Shown piece after piece: positions 1 to 13,200 of a stretch of DNA of 64,000 nucleotides (its first letter is position 1; every line of letters starts with the position of its first letter). Where the stretch lies: positions 3,136,402-3,200,401 of the forward strand of contig NC_049986.1 in NCBI RefSeq assembly GCF_000003815.2, in the 5' to 3' direction. Source of the stretch: Branchiostoma floridae. Taxonomy: Eukaryota; Chordata; Leptocardii; Amphioxiformes; Branchiostomatidae. Below the pieces are notes generated by a model. It was not told the origin of the DNA. It saw nothing but the letters and a program-made list of their open reading frames with translations, and did not search any database. Both the position numbers and the translations under genes were made by a program.

Positions 1-280
1 ATCCTGGCCAATGATTGACAGAGGATCTGATCTCCAGGGGACACATGGTCAGGGTACATCGCAGGGTCAGAGCCAAACCGTACGTGTTCCCCTCTTCAAG
101 AAGACTTATAATAAATCGATTATTGAAGTGGGAACGGATGTGTCTTTAGGTTTACTAAAGGTAAACGCAAGGTAAGGGCATAGGAAAGAATTAAATGGAT
201 GTTAAGTCCTGTGGTTTAGCAGCATTTTTTGCGGGGGGTTCTCTTTTTTCGCCCTCGCGCATTTGTTTGGGCATCCGGAG

Positions 281-347
281 GGTGTCATCCATAAGATTAA
301 GTCAGTGTGACCTAATGTTAGCTGTTAGATCATTATCACATTTTTGT
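281..347. repeat. Terminal fragment of a Harbinger-like MITE family
   Basis: The segment runs from a GTCATCCATAAGATTAAG core to GTGACC followed by TAA. It resembles the right terminus of the 821-bp element at 6239-7059 (core GATGTCATCCATATAATC, end GGCC followed by TTA). Only this end is visible, so it is either a solo remnant or an element whose other end lies outside the window. Confidence 0.45.
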
Positions 348-377
348 ACCACGAGCCGGTTCAACCACTAGTTGACG

Positions 378-487
378 ACATCAATGAGTGTTACGGGAAA
401 CCATGTCAACACGAAGTTGTGTGAACCAAGATGGCGAATACAACTGTATCTGCTCACCTGGATGGACTGGACAGAACTGTCAGCATG
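378..487 (+). pseudogene. EGF-like exon with a 1-bp deletion (mosaic gene, module 1)
   Basis: The segment encodes the start of a calcium-binding EGF domain (DINEC, then KPCQH) and, in another frame, its second half (CVNQDGEYNCICSPGWTGQNC). One base is missing near 413-416; restoring the length would make it 111 nt, a phase 1-1 exon like the intact EGF exon at 10683-10793. The donor is good (GTGAGG at 488), but no AG stands directly before the expected acceptor at 378. The lesion and the poor acceptor together suggest a dead exon. A single-base assembly error remains possible for the frameshift but would not explain the acceptor. Confidence 0.6.
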
Positions 488-501
488 GTGAGGTGTTCCT
501 G

Positions 502-1275
502 GAATATTTGCTATGTTTATAATGGTTGTAATCGTTTATCGGGGGACTTCTGTTTTTTGTTTGTTTTAAAGTCATTGATATTTTTTAAAAATTTCACAGA
601 CACCAATGAGTGTGCCATACAAATGAAACCTTGTCAACATGGGGCCTGTGAGAACAAAGATGGCGGATACAACTGCACCTGCCAACATGGATGGACCGGC
701 CAGAAATGCCAGCGTAGTGAGTAATGTTCACCTAGTTTGACTTGCTTTATGATTTGCTTTATTTATTGCAGCACATATTCAATGATTTGAAAAAAATTAT
801 AACACAAAATAAAAAAAAAATTTAAAAAAATCTTGCACGGGAACAGAAGTGTGTGCAGCTTTTCATGCCCCCCCTCAGAAACTAGGTAGTAATGAACGTA
901 ATGTACACAATCTAAATAATAATAATGAAACATAATATACAAAATCAAAGCTTAACAATGAAATTGATACATAAAAATCATAACACTGCACATCAAAACG
1001 TAACATCTACAGATCATAGAGAAATAAGTCGAAGTTATAGAATTATCGGCTAGCAAATACTAAAGGAAATACAGAAAATCAAAACTAGGGATGGAAACAA
1101 ATTAGTTGAAAGAAGCGCTATTACAAGGTATGATGTACCTCAATTCCATATGATTATCCAACTAATAACTAAAAATAACATATTAAGAAACAAGGAAAAA
1201 ATACATCAGGAGTAAATTGTTGGCTTCTCTATGAGGTTGTTTTTCCAACGTTTCTTAAGAACGGAGAGGGACGGA
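502..1275 (+). repeat. Duplicated block, copy 1 (EGF exon plus flanking introns)
   Basis: About 774 bp, from GAATATTTGCTATG through the EGF exon to an ACGGAGAGG end, recur at 7620-8394 in the same order and orientation with small substitutions and indels. The duplication is intrachromosomal, direct and about 7.1 kb apart. It copied one EGF exon together with intronic sequence on both sides. The rest of this intron, 1276-1946, shows no gene or recognisable repeat. Confidence 0.85.
600..716 (+). CDS. EGF-like (calcium-binding type) exon
   Basis: The exon has 39 codons. The acceptor TTTCACAG precedes 600 and the donor GTGAGT starts at 717, phase 1 on both sides. It encodes D-T-N-E-C-A at the start, then KPCQHGAC, the NKDGGYNC hydroxylation-type motif and CQHGWTGQKC, giving all six cysteines. 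The DxNEC start and the N-x-D-G-G-Y-x-C motif are typical of calcium-binding EGF domains, which rigidify extracellular proteins. A nearly identical exon lies at 7722-7838 inside a duplicated block. Confidence 0.85.
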
Positions 1276-4200
1276 CAGTCTTTCCGGGAATTACAAATAC
1301 TGTTCCGTATAGATGGGCCTCTAAACATTACAGTAAATTGTGTTAGGTCAGATTTTGTTTCAATAGGTCTAAGTCTGTTTCCTGGCTGGTACTGTGATTG
1401 TGAATATTTGAGTTGTACTCAAATACCTCTTAGTGTAGGATTGGTAAGAAGGAACTGTAATGAATAACTTATGAACGAAAATAGCTGACTGTAATTTGTT
1501 TGTCATATACTGTCCAGAACTTTCAAATCGGTAATGAGAGTTGCTGAGGTTGCTATAATTGATGCGTTTGAGGCAATTCTAACTGTTTTTGTAGCAGGGG
1601 CAGTGGTTTTATCGAAGCAGTGTAAGTACTATCCCGGTTGATATTGCAATATGGTAAGTAGGGATATATCAAGCTGCAGTAAAGGGTTATAAATATTTTA
1701 CAGCAATTTACAATTTGATACCAATATTCTAAATTTTGCTTACAAATAATGTCAATTTGAAACTTCCACCGTGGGTTTGCTATATATAACGACTGTTATG
1801 AGTGCATTAAAGTGTTCATGTAACATTTAAGGACAGAGCCTTTGAAACCATATGAGTTGAGTTTGTCAAGTAGCATGTTCTGGTCAACTGTGTCAAACGC
1901 TGTAGATAGGTCAAAGGCGTTTAAGTTATCCTCAAGTGCCAGGTTCTACTCTCCAAGCAGAGGTTAGGCTCCGGCTGTTTTTTTAACGTTCTTTAGTCGT
2001 TTTTATCGGGCTTTCTATTTGGCATTTTTCTTGAAGTACGCCAGCTAAGTTTTGACACGGCAAGATATAAAAGAAATTGAAAGCCCGATAAAAACGACTA
2101 AAAAAACGTTTAAAAAAAACAGCCGGAGCCTAACCTCTGCTTGGAGAGTACCAGGTTCAGGGTTTTTGGCTAGTGGATACGTCTTTGGGCAGGGAGTAAG
2201 TCAAGTAAGTTTTGGCCCCCTGGGGGCTTGTTTTGAACTGCAATGGGCGATTTGGGGTAATTTTTGGAAGGGAATAAGGAAAGCAGGGTTTGATAGATTT
2301 GAATTATTTTTAGTATGAACATACCTTAGGTTATGAATAAAATCCTGAAATGTATTGTTTTTAAATTTGGGCTTCATTTAAGCAATTACATAGAATTGGA
2401 ATATAAAAATTTACTAAATTTTTATTTGTTTGCGGGTGAGAAGGGCCAATAATCTTTCTCCCAGTCCCATTATCACCAGAAAGTGCCTAAGTTGGAGTTT
2501 TATCCTAGAAACACGTGCAAAGTTGTTCCTGTTTGAGGTCTTATTCTGAGTTTTTGATAAGGGCATTCTCCATAATAAGCCTTGATTGTTTGGCAAAGGT
2601 ATGTTTTTTGTGGAACTCTAGTTTCAGGCAGTGTAAGATATAAAAAAAAAACACAAGTCGAAGTACCAAACAATAGTGTTTTCTAAGACAACTGTCAACA
2701 CAGACAAAAGAACACCCTAACACTTTCAAATTTCATACACCTACCTGGTGGTTAGCAAGCGAAAGTCGTGAGCCAGCGGTTACTACGGAGGATGATACTC
2801 AGGCTACTGGTTTCCTGCCAAAATTGTTCAAGTGCTGTCATTGCTTGTTGTCTCTGGCCCAAGAGTTCGGCAAAGATGTACTTCGGACTGCTGCCGAACA
2901 ACTGTGGCTGGCTTCCCGGGGACAGATGAAGATGTTTGCCACGAAGACGTTAGTCTAGATACATTCCACATAGTGCGCCCAAGTTTTCTAAGGAGGAATA
3001 GGTCACCGGCACGGAAGATACTTATTCCAAAATGCAGAGGGAAGCAACTCCCAGGGACTGGTAGCTTGATCCTGCACCACCGATCTCAATATCCATCCGG
3101 CCCTGTCCCGCTAACATCCCCGTCCTTACGGCCTTGTGCCTGCCAAACTCAGGGGCACTTGGGTCCTTGGAAGGCATGTTGGCCCTTCAGACTGGTAGTT
3201 GAGAAAAGTGTGTCTGACTTTTATACTGCAAAGTTTAGAGTGCCACCTTAACAGCAAAATTTGCCTAATACAGGCAAATTTCTTAATCGTAATTTGACAG
3301 AAGGCTATGGAAGTCCACTGAATATCAATGATTATGCAAAAGTTCATTTTTCAAAGCACTGGTGACATCTGATTGACAGTACGTGCGAGAGTAAGCTGTA
3401 TAGAAATTAGCTTCACATGAGTACAGTCCTTAGTGGGGTGACCGTAGCTCATCTCTAAACGTTCACAACCCGGTTAATATGTGCCCCCCTTTAGTCCGGC
3501 ATGTCAAGTTGTAATCAAACACCAGGTGGCTGTCAATCCTTTACCATCTTAGGAAATGGGGAATAAATCGGTAACACATCTCTCTCATATATTCAAAATA
3601 CCACCCGCCCTTTATGAAAAGTTACAATTAAAAACGACATTAAAAAAAGGATCCACGTATATGACCGATGGCATGGGAACGAATTCGGACCCAGAACCTC
3701 TGGGTCTTTGTGAGGTTCGGAAAGCGTGGGCGATTGTTTCTGAGTAGCAGTTGGGGTCATGCTATTCCACATGCCATCAGATGGGGTTAAAGGTACGTTT
3801 TAATATACATGTACTACGTAAACCATACACTTGGGAAAAGTTATCCGCATTTGAAATGTCCTGAAATAAAAATGGAAGTAATTTTGAAAGCGTTTGTACA
3901 CGTAATTGAATTGTACGATCGCCAATCCTGCCATCGAGGTCTGGTCCTACCTCCCGTGAAGTTTGAAATGCTTTAATGATATTTCTGCTTCTTCGACTCA
4001 ATCGCACGAAGATATCTTCACTAAGGAGGAAGGCCGCTTCTTCGGTGATTGGTCTGACTACATCGAAAATTACAACAGCATAGACGCAGACGAGTGTGCC
4101 CGCCGCTGTCTCCAAGGTTACGGCTCTTACGACGGGGTCAAACCTCCATGTCTGTCCTTCAACCATCGCCCCGCGGGATCGCCAGAGGGCGGTAGTGCAC

Positions 4201-7200
4201 GGTGTTGGCTCCGCAGTAGTGACAAGGACACGGCGGCGTCTCCGGGTTCTGAGTGGGACAAGTGGCCTCACCGAAATTACTACCAGAAGAAAGGTAAACT
4301 ATACCTACCGTTTATCATCTAAAGCATGTCTGAAAATCCTTTATTGAATAAACAAAAACTTTATTATTTATCATAAATATATTAAGTAGATATGTTTGCA
4401 ATATTGGCACAGCTGGTTTCTGAAAGGCAACTTTTACGAAAATCACTAATTTTGGTTTAAACAATGGGATCTTAAGATTTCTTGCTTAACAAAACTTCTT
4501 TATTTATTGAGATATTTAGGTATTATGGGAATTCCCCGTTTTAGCCAAAAAAATCAATTAATGACATTTTAATTACGTCATATTACGTCATAAAGATTAA
4601 AAAAAAATCAGGAATTATAAAACTCGACTAGCATAACACCCCCTGCAAATTTGGTGATCGTACAGTGAGCCGTTTTGAAAATACGAAGGGGGGATGAAAC
4701 CCCCGCACCCCCCTACTGGATGAATGATCACTCGCTGTGTCCGGTGCTATCCAGGTGTCTTCCGACGTCCGATAATCATCTCTACACTACATGTCGATGT
4801 ACAGACAATGCATTGCTACAATACAGGCTGACTTGAAATGGGGGGGCTAACGCTAGTACAAATTGATGCTTTATAAAGCAAAAGCCGTTTCTTTCTGTGA
4901 AGGTATAATGAAACTCCAATCCTCCATATCAGTACCTCCTTAAGCTTTACACTCCATTCGTCAGACCAGAGGTTAGGCCTAACAATTAGATATAGACTGC
5001 TTACAAGATTGGAGCGGGATCAGAAGAAATTGTGAAAGGCAGTAGTTACAGTTACGTTACAGTTTCGGGATCAGAAGAAATTGTGAAAGGCAGTAGTTAC
5101 AGTTACGTTACAGTTTCAACTCTGCAGTGCATTGAAAGACCAAAGAGAGTATAGCAAGTGTTACGATCACGTCCGGACGGTCCGGGGTCACATGGTGAGA
5201 GCACGTGACCCTGGCACCAGCCTCGCCAAGCTTGGTTATTAGTTTGGTAGAGGTTAACCTCCTTGGTTTGGTAATTCCATGGTAGAAATAAAAGGAACTC
5301 TCAGAAGCTAAATCTATAAAATGCAAAACTAACAGATACAGGAATTCCCAATGCGTACTAAGTTCACCAACAACAAATATACACAGTTGAAATGGACGAT
5401 TCTAAGCAATTCACCTATTGAGTCAGTGAAATCAAGCTTGCCTAAGCTTGATGTTTCTGACTTAGGGAGAAGAGATGCTGCTAGTTATTGCTATGTGCCG
5501 CTCTTCATCTTCATGATGGTAACATCAGGCCCTACGAACCTGATTTAGAAAAAAAATCCATTTTATATCAATTTTCGTTTCTAAAGTAGCTTTCCCCTGA
5601 AGTTAAGTTCAAGTCTAGCTCTATAGCTCCATTTCACATGTGAATGTCAATGGAAGAGTCTATTCTCGCAAAGTTTGGGTAATTTTTATGAAAAAATAGA
5701 TTTTGGACTGAGGTTCTAACGCAAAAGTCAGATATGAGTAGTAGGTTTGAAGTGGTCTACCGACCCGAAGTTGCCACAAGAAGAGTCTTTTCTCGCACGG
5801 GGGTTACTACTTTTTAAAGATGTAATCTTCAATTGGGATGATAATGCAAGAGTAATTTCTTTGACAGGTCTTCAGAAGTGTTTTTGAACGTCGATTTTGA
5901 TTCTTATGCTAATTCCTTCACATAGATTACCAATGCGCAAACCTGTTCCTGTATTTGCTGGAATAGCTAATATTACACTCTAGTTTTTTTATTGATGTGT
6001 GTTCAGTTTATTTTCACTTTATTTGCAAGGTCGTGCCCGGAGGCTTATTGCAAGTAAATGGGGGAAACATGGGAGGCATACATGTGACAATAAACAGTGA
6101 TAAAAATTATTGCAAAAAGAGACTACTTGAATAATATAGTGTTGGCTATTTCTAAACAGGTTGCAATTTGCATTGACTTCTTTTTTGAAAGCAGAGCAAG
6201 ACGAAAAGCATTCTGTGATTTTAACTTAGGCCATGTTGATTTGATGATATGGATGACATCCGCGCTCGCACCAATTTTCGGCCATTTCCAAAACAAAAAA
6301 AAAGTTTTCGACCACACAATAAATTGTGAAAAGCAGCTGTATAATGAGCACAAATATTCCGTAGATTGAAAAAAAAAGTATCAGAAAACAAATAACTAAT
6401 GCCATAGAATGCTAAAATAAATCTAAAGTCAAAGAATAAGATGTGAAAGGACAGAAAAAAATCTATTGTTGGTTGGGGGAGGTACCATTACAGAAAATTC
6501 AGATCCAGAGGATCATTTCCAGGTCCGGACCTGAACCTGGACACTTGAGAACTGGCAATAGTCAAAACAATGGTAATTGGTCAATTTTGCTACAAAGGAA
6601 TGTGTTTGGTGGATTATGGGACTCCCACTGGCATCTTAAAATCCCATCTCTATGTAATAAAGGCTAACGGTCTCTGTTCCTTTGACTGTAGAAACTTGGT
6701 ACAATTGACTATAAACTCTACTTGACTTCTTTCTTGTTGTCTTCTTGGCCCCCAGTAAGACCCCAAATGCCTGCCAACATAGGCGAAACCTGTTCCTCCG
6801 ATTTTTTTTTCTGGTCTGTTTTTTCCGATTGGTCCAAGAACTTGAAGAAGAAAAAAATGTTTCGCACCCGTATGATGTACTGGTCCCTACACCTAACTGT
6901 TGGTATACCATACTATGTGTGTTTAGTCCTATGTTAAACCTTCCTGGCCACTTTGATTTCAACTTTTTTTTTTGGCCAAACTTTTTTTTTTATTCGCTCG
7001 CTCGCATCAGTTTTGGAGTTCCCAGAGGATGTCATCCATATAATCAAATCAACATGGCCTTAAGAGGAAAGTAGCTTTCTGTCCGCTTGTGGGTGGGGAA
7101 CATAGACTATGTCATTGTGACTTCTTTAAACGAAATAATTCGAGATCTTTCGATTTGATTAAACGAACGCTAAGTCTTGGAAATAATAACCTATGTCTGG

Positions 7201-10200
7201 ATAAGAAATTCCACCCAAGTGATGAAGCGGGACGAAGGGGGGTACTAGTCAAGCCAAGTAAAGTCCCACTAGCATCAGCTACATATAGCGCCGAGAAGCA
7301 GAATGCGGGGAGGAGCCTACCAGCTCCTGATAGTGGAGTTTGCGTTACACAGAACACAGAAAACAAAAGCCAATGGATAACTCCTTGTCCAAGCCAAAGA
7401 ACAGTCTCGAGCATATTTTGTTAGGAAGCAATTAAATTTCAAAACATTGCTGGACAAGTTTAGAATGACAACACTTTTACCTTTTTTCTCCCCGAAATAT
7501 ACAATAAAAAACTCAGTCAGATATCACGTTCAGAATCTTCTCAGTTTTGCAATACCTTGATAGAATCTTTCATCCGGATACAGCCAACTACAATTCCCTT
7601 TTTATAAGGCCACACTGACTGAATATTTGCTATGTTTATAATGGTTGTAATCGTTTGTCGAGGAACTTCTGTTTTCTGTTGTTGGTTCAAAATCATTAAT
7701 ATTTTTTTTTAAATTTCGCAGACATCAATGAGTGTGCCATGCCCAGGAAACCTTGTCAACATGGGGCCTGTGAGAACAAAGATGGCGGATACAACTGCAC
7801 AAGCCAACATGGATGGACCGGCCAGAAATGCCAGCGTAGTGAGTTATGTTTACCTAGTTTGACTTGCTTTATGATTTGCTTTATTTATTGCAGCACGTAT
7901 TCAATAACTTAAAAAAATATATAACACAGAATAAAAGAATATTTAAAAAAACTTGCACGGGAACAGAAGTGTGTGCAGCTTTTCATGGCTCCCCCTCAGA
8001 AACTAGGTAGAAATGAACGTAATGTACACAATGTAAATGATAATAATGAAACATAATATACAAATCGAAGCTAAACTAATTAAATTTATACAAGAAAATC
8101 ATAACGCTGCACATCAAAACGCAACATGATCTACAGATCATAAAGAAATAAGTCCAAGTTATAGAATTATCAGCANNNNNNNNNNNNNNNNNNNNNNNNN
8201 NNNNNNNNNNNNNNNNNNNNNNNNNNNNNNNNNNNNNNNNNNNNNNNNNNNNNNNNNNNNNNNNNNNNNNNNNNNNNNNNNNNNNNNNNNNNNNNNNNNN
8301 NNNNNNNNNNNNNNNNNNNNNNNNNNNNNNNNNNNNNNNNNNNNNNNNNNNNNNNNNNAGCTTTTTTTTTCAAACGTTTAAAAACGGAGAGGTAATTACC
8401 TAGTCCCATCATCCTTTGTTTCACCCCATGGTTTGAATAAAGAGCTCGAAGTATTCTTGGCCGGAGCCGACGATGACGACAACCATTCGGTGTGTTCATT
8501 GAGTAACTACTACATAACATTATATGTAGAATAAGGGAGAACGGTCAGTCTTGTCTATTTTGTTTGCAAAAAAAGGTTAACTTGCGTAACGTTCGCTCAT
8601 CCCGCCACACTCGGGGCTGAAATAATGACTCTGTTTACTTATTTCACAGCACCTACGTACTACAACCCCTTAGACCACGAGTCCACGTTCTTCACTCCTA
8701 ACGGCCACACAATGGACGAAGGTGTCAGCGGCTCAGCTTTAAAGCTCGAGTCGCGCCGTAGCCAGTACGCCAACCTTGGGAACTTCGCAGGCACTTGCTT
8801 TGGCAGCACCCTCAACTGCGGCAGGGGCTTCAGTCTGGCCTTCTGGTTTAAACGTCCCGCCGGCGATGTCCGCGCACAGTACTACATCAACAGCGGCGGG
8901 CACGACTTCACTAGGACGCGAGGATTCACGCTGACCAAGAACGTCGCGGATCTAGACAACTGTCTCTACAACGTTGCCGTCAACGGCCGTCTGTTTCGCC
9001 ACGAGGCAAAAGTCTATCTTCCTCCAGACCTGTGGACGCACGTGGCCGTCACTTGGCTGGAGGAACTCGGCCCGGAAATCTTCGTGAATGGGAGTGCCCA
9101 GCAGGTACGGAAAACGTTACATCTCAAACTATTGCTCAACTTCCCAAATACGTCTTCAAAAAAAAAAAAAAAAACACTCAACAGGGTTGTGCTCTATTTT
9201 TGGTTGCAAAAAAAGAGGATTACAATATCAGTATGTACACGTATGTCCGTCGAAAATTGTCATTTTTGCCTGTATTGCTTGAGGTCTGCTATGTTTTGTG
9301 TTTTATACTTAACAAGAACTATAACGTTTTTTCCAGGTGACTGTCCTTGAGACCGAGATCCCGCCCCTGGATAATGACCCTTATACAGACGTGTTCCTGG
9401 GTAGCGATAACACCCAGCCAGGGATGTACACGTACACGGCCGGGGGAAGCCGTGTTCGACGAGCTGAAGTTCTGGGACTGGGTTCTGCCTGACGGACAGA
9501 TACAGCTGGTCATGATCCCAGGATCAGGTGAGCCTTGGGGTATTTTCTTATCATCACAAACTCATACTTAAAGGTATATTTATCTGACCCTTACGTCCCT
9601 AATGACCTCAATGAAAAGTGACCTGCAGGCCGATTTGAGCTTCTCATGAACAAATAAAGGTTCAAACAAATCAATCAAACAAAAAACATCTGTATTCAGA
9701 GAAAACCAACTACATTCCGGTGTTAAGGATGACGAGATATCGGCCTTCCCTCTTCCAGTCTAGGATCACAATACAAAACATTGCGCATCGCGTGATTTAT
9801 CGAGTTTATGTTTTTTATTCACCAAAAGAAACGGGACAGGACAAAGTCACACTTCACTCAAGTCATTTTGCTTACAAAGTCAAGCTGAAATTCATCGTCT
9901 GAATCACCTGGATGCCTAACTTTAAAAAAATGGTTTTGATCGTTTTCATATCTTCTGTGTCAATTTTCTTACATACAACTTTCTTTGTGGCGATATATTC
10001 TAACTCTGATTTCAGTGTTTTACATGTTCATACGGTCCTTTCCCGAAATTGTTTATCTGCGACAAAGAGTGCATATACTTATAGGCTTCTATACGAAATT
10101 GCACAATCAACCATCATTTGAGCATTTGAGCTTTCTATCCACACAAAAGGTCTAGGGATGCGTCATATAAACCAGACCAACAACTGTTCCATGGTAACCT

Positions 10201-13200
10201 TTCGTCGCCTGTGTTTTTTAAACACCATGCTTGTTTAGATTAAGAATTATTTCCTGAATTTCAACAGTGCTGGGCGCATCAAACAAGCTGATGGTTGGTA
10301 TTTTCTTAACAGGTAGGGTCAAGGAGAACGGTCAGTCTTGTCTATTTTGTTTGCCAGAGAAGGGCCAACATTCACAAATAATCATTAAATTTGAGATATC
10401 AGACAGAACTGTCAAGATGGTAGGTTCCATGAGGTGTAGATATTATGTCAGCAAGTTGTTCTTTATGTTTATAAGAATGTGTTTGTCTTTGTTTCCTTCC
10501 ATTCATTGCATGAATTCTCTGTTTTCTTTAACCATCATTTCAGTTTTGTCCTCGGGGTAAATTTCAGTCAATGTGTCACTGACGAAAGATAGTTGATGCT
10601 ACCTGAAGCGTCTGAATTAGTTGCTTGTGTTACTGACATTTGGCACATTTTGGGTATATCTTTTCTGTCCTTTATCATACAGATATAGATGAGTGTGCCA
10701 GAAAACCATGTCATCACGGACGCTGTGTGAACAAAGATGGCGGATACAGCTGTACCTGCGAGCCTGGATGGACTGGACAGAAGTGTTCGCAAGGTGAGTT
10801 TATTTTGTTGAGTTACCAAGACCATTCCCCCATATATTTTTTCATTACATTGTAAGCCATTTCTTTCTTACCAACTTGACTTTATTTTGGTTCTGACTAT
10901 GAATGTAAAGAATTTGAAGAAAAATCACCTCCTTTACATATCAATGCATTTCGTATAAAGTCGGCTCTTCAACAATATGTCCTCAGTGTCACTGTCAAAA
11001 GACAGTTGGTGCTATTTGAAACGTCTGACCGTTTTCAAAATCATAATCCAGTTTCTTGATTGACTGCCATTTGGTGTGTCTTACAACCCTGATGTCTAAC
11101 CTTCATCGGCATTATCATGATAGACGCGATCTGCGATAGAAATGATTTTGGTTATTGGCCATTGGTCACGAGATTAATAAACCTCTAAAATTGTGCAAAA
11201 GTGAGATTTGAGCCTCTGAAATCTGATCGCTTGTGCCACTTACTGACTTTTGCTTCGTGTGGCAAACGTATCTCTGATGGTATTTAAACTCCTCACTGTC
11301 GTCTTCTACAGCCTCACAATGTCAGAGTGGGTGGGGCAGATACAACAACCACTGCTACAAGTTGATGGCAGACGAAGTCACTTGGCTTACAGCGAGGTCA
11401 CGATGTCAACAACACGGCGCAATTCTTGCCTCTATCAAGGACAGTGACGAGAACAACTTCATTGCCATTGCGGGTGTCATCTCGAGTAATAAGGACGTTG
11501 TTTTGTGCATGGTTTTGCAAGTTTTATGTCAAAATATAAACCGTGCATGGCGTTTTTTTGTGCATGACGTTGCAATTTTCATGTCAAAATATGAACCGTG
11601 CATGACGTTGTTTTGTACAAGACGTTGCAAGTTTTATGTCAAAATATGATCCATGCATAACGTTGTTTTGTGCATGACGTCGCAGGTTTCATGTCAAAAT
11701 ATGAACCATGCATGACGTTGTTTTGTGCATTACGTTGCGAGTTTTATGTCAAAATATGAACCGTGCATGATGTATTATAGAAGAAAGGGATTTTTTTGAA
11801 CAGACAATTTATACAGTATACGCGTTAATTGTTTTCGACCTGAAAGTCATGGCAGAGATTAACATGATACTCGACAACATATTCAAAATTTCTTTCGAAT
11901 ACTTTTCTATTGGTTTTCGAGGAAAATGTACTCAAAGAGAACCAAATAGTTGTAACCAAGTTACGTAATGGATTAAAAACATCCAACCATATTTATATTG
12001 ACAACATTAGACATCCATCCTCTAAGCTGAATTAGTATAAATTTTATAGAAATATGGTTGATGACATGTGTGTCTGGTTGTCTGTGAAACCAGAATAGAC
12101 TGGAGCCATATAGAACACGTAACGACCAGCAAGTGCCTCACACTATAGCATATATGGTCAGACATTCTTGTCATTGCTTTATGTTCTTCGTTATTTGAAG
12201 CTAGCGTTTTAAATACAACCGTACTTCAATTCCTGATATACAGTCCAATAGTAGCTTGTTGTTATAATGCGTCCACTAGTTGGACCACTACAGCTCTCGG
12301 TAGCAGATGAAGTCTACGTCAGCCAAATATATTCGGGAGTTTTACGGTCACGTAAGACTTTCTTCTTTTAGTTACATCAAGGCCACTATACAGGGCAAGG
12401 GAAAAAGACAGGACCAAAGAGTTGATCACATTGAAATGATGAGAAACGTCTTTTGGAGAAATTCCTCGCCCTTTGAAGGGTGGTGTTGGCCATGTACAGA
12501 AAATCATTAAGTCCTTGTGTTAACCATTGACACTGTATTCCCTTAGACCTGAATTGGTTCTATTCTTAAAGTTCCTACAATCACCCAAATACTAGTCATG
12601 CACTATGCCGGTATAGAGTACCAAAGACAGGAGCACTCATCCTTGTTAACTAAAAAAAAGTCGACTAAAGTAGCAAATATCTAAGTAAAATGTCAGACTG
12701 TTTTTTGTTGCAGCACAAAATGAAACGTTCCGGTGGATTCCGACCTTCTGGCTTGGTCTTCATAAAGAATCTGAACAATGGAAGTGGACTGATGGGTCAC
12801 GTGTTGACTACACCAACTGGGCTCCGGGTGAGCCGAACAACAGTATGGTCATCTCGGTTTGGCAAGGAGAGGATTGTGGCACCATGTACTACAAGGTGTG
12901 TGCTTTTTCACTCCTTTGTTTAGTAACTAACCATTAGCATTTGAAATATCAGTACGTCGACTAAGATTAACCATCAATTACGGTAAAAGTTACTCTAGGC
13001 ATATAATTTTGTTTCAAAAGAAGATGAAGTCAAGACATAGCTATATGCTATGGCCGAGTGGGTAGAGTGTTCGCCTTGCATTGGGTAGGTCGCGATGTAC
13101 GGGCAACTCGTGTCTAACTCCTCAGCAACTTACAAAGTATGGAAAGGTTTTTGTCATAAACCTCAATGATATTCCTGACAATGCACAAGTACAGTTACTG

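Larger units (their letters stand above)
7620..8394 (+). repeat. Duplicated block, copy 2 (contains an N gap)
   Basis: This is the direct repeat of 502-1275. The alignment resumes after the gap at 8176-8358, where a T-rich tract, AAACGTTTAAAAACGG and AGAGG match the end of copy 1. The gap length (183 N) agrees with the expected spacing. The left boundary abuts a Harbinger-like terminus (ATAAGGCCACACTGACT at about 7602-7619). Confidence 0.85.

Noticed and set aside
2832-3251. 139-codon plus-strand open frame
   Set aside because: No family resemblance, no splice sites in phase with the mosaic gene, and ordinary intron context.
3777-4271. 164-codon minus-strand open frame
   Set aside because: It overlaps the PAN exon on the other strand and lacks a recognisable domain; shadow frame.
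13045-13125. tRNA-like sequence (TGGCCGAGTGGGTAGAG, A-box-like)
   Set aside because: No matching B box, no anticodon arm or cloverleaf can be folded. It is at most a tRNA-derived SINE trace.
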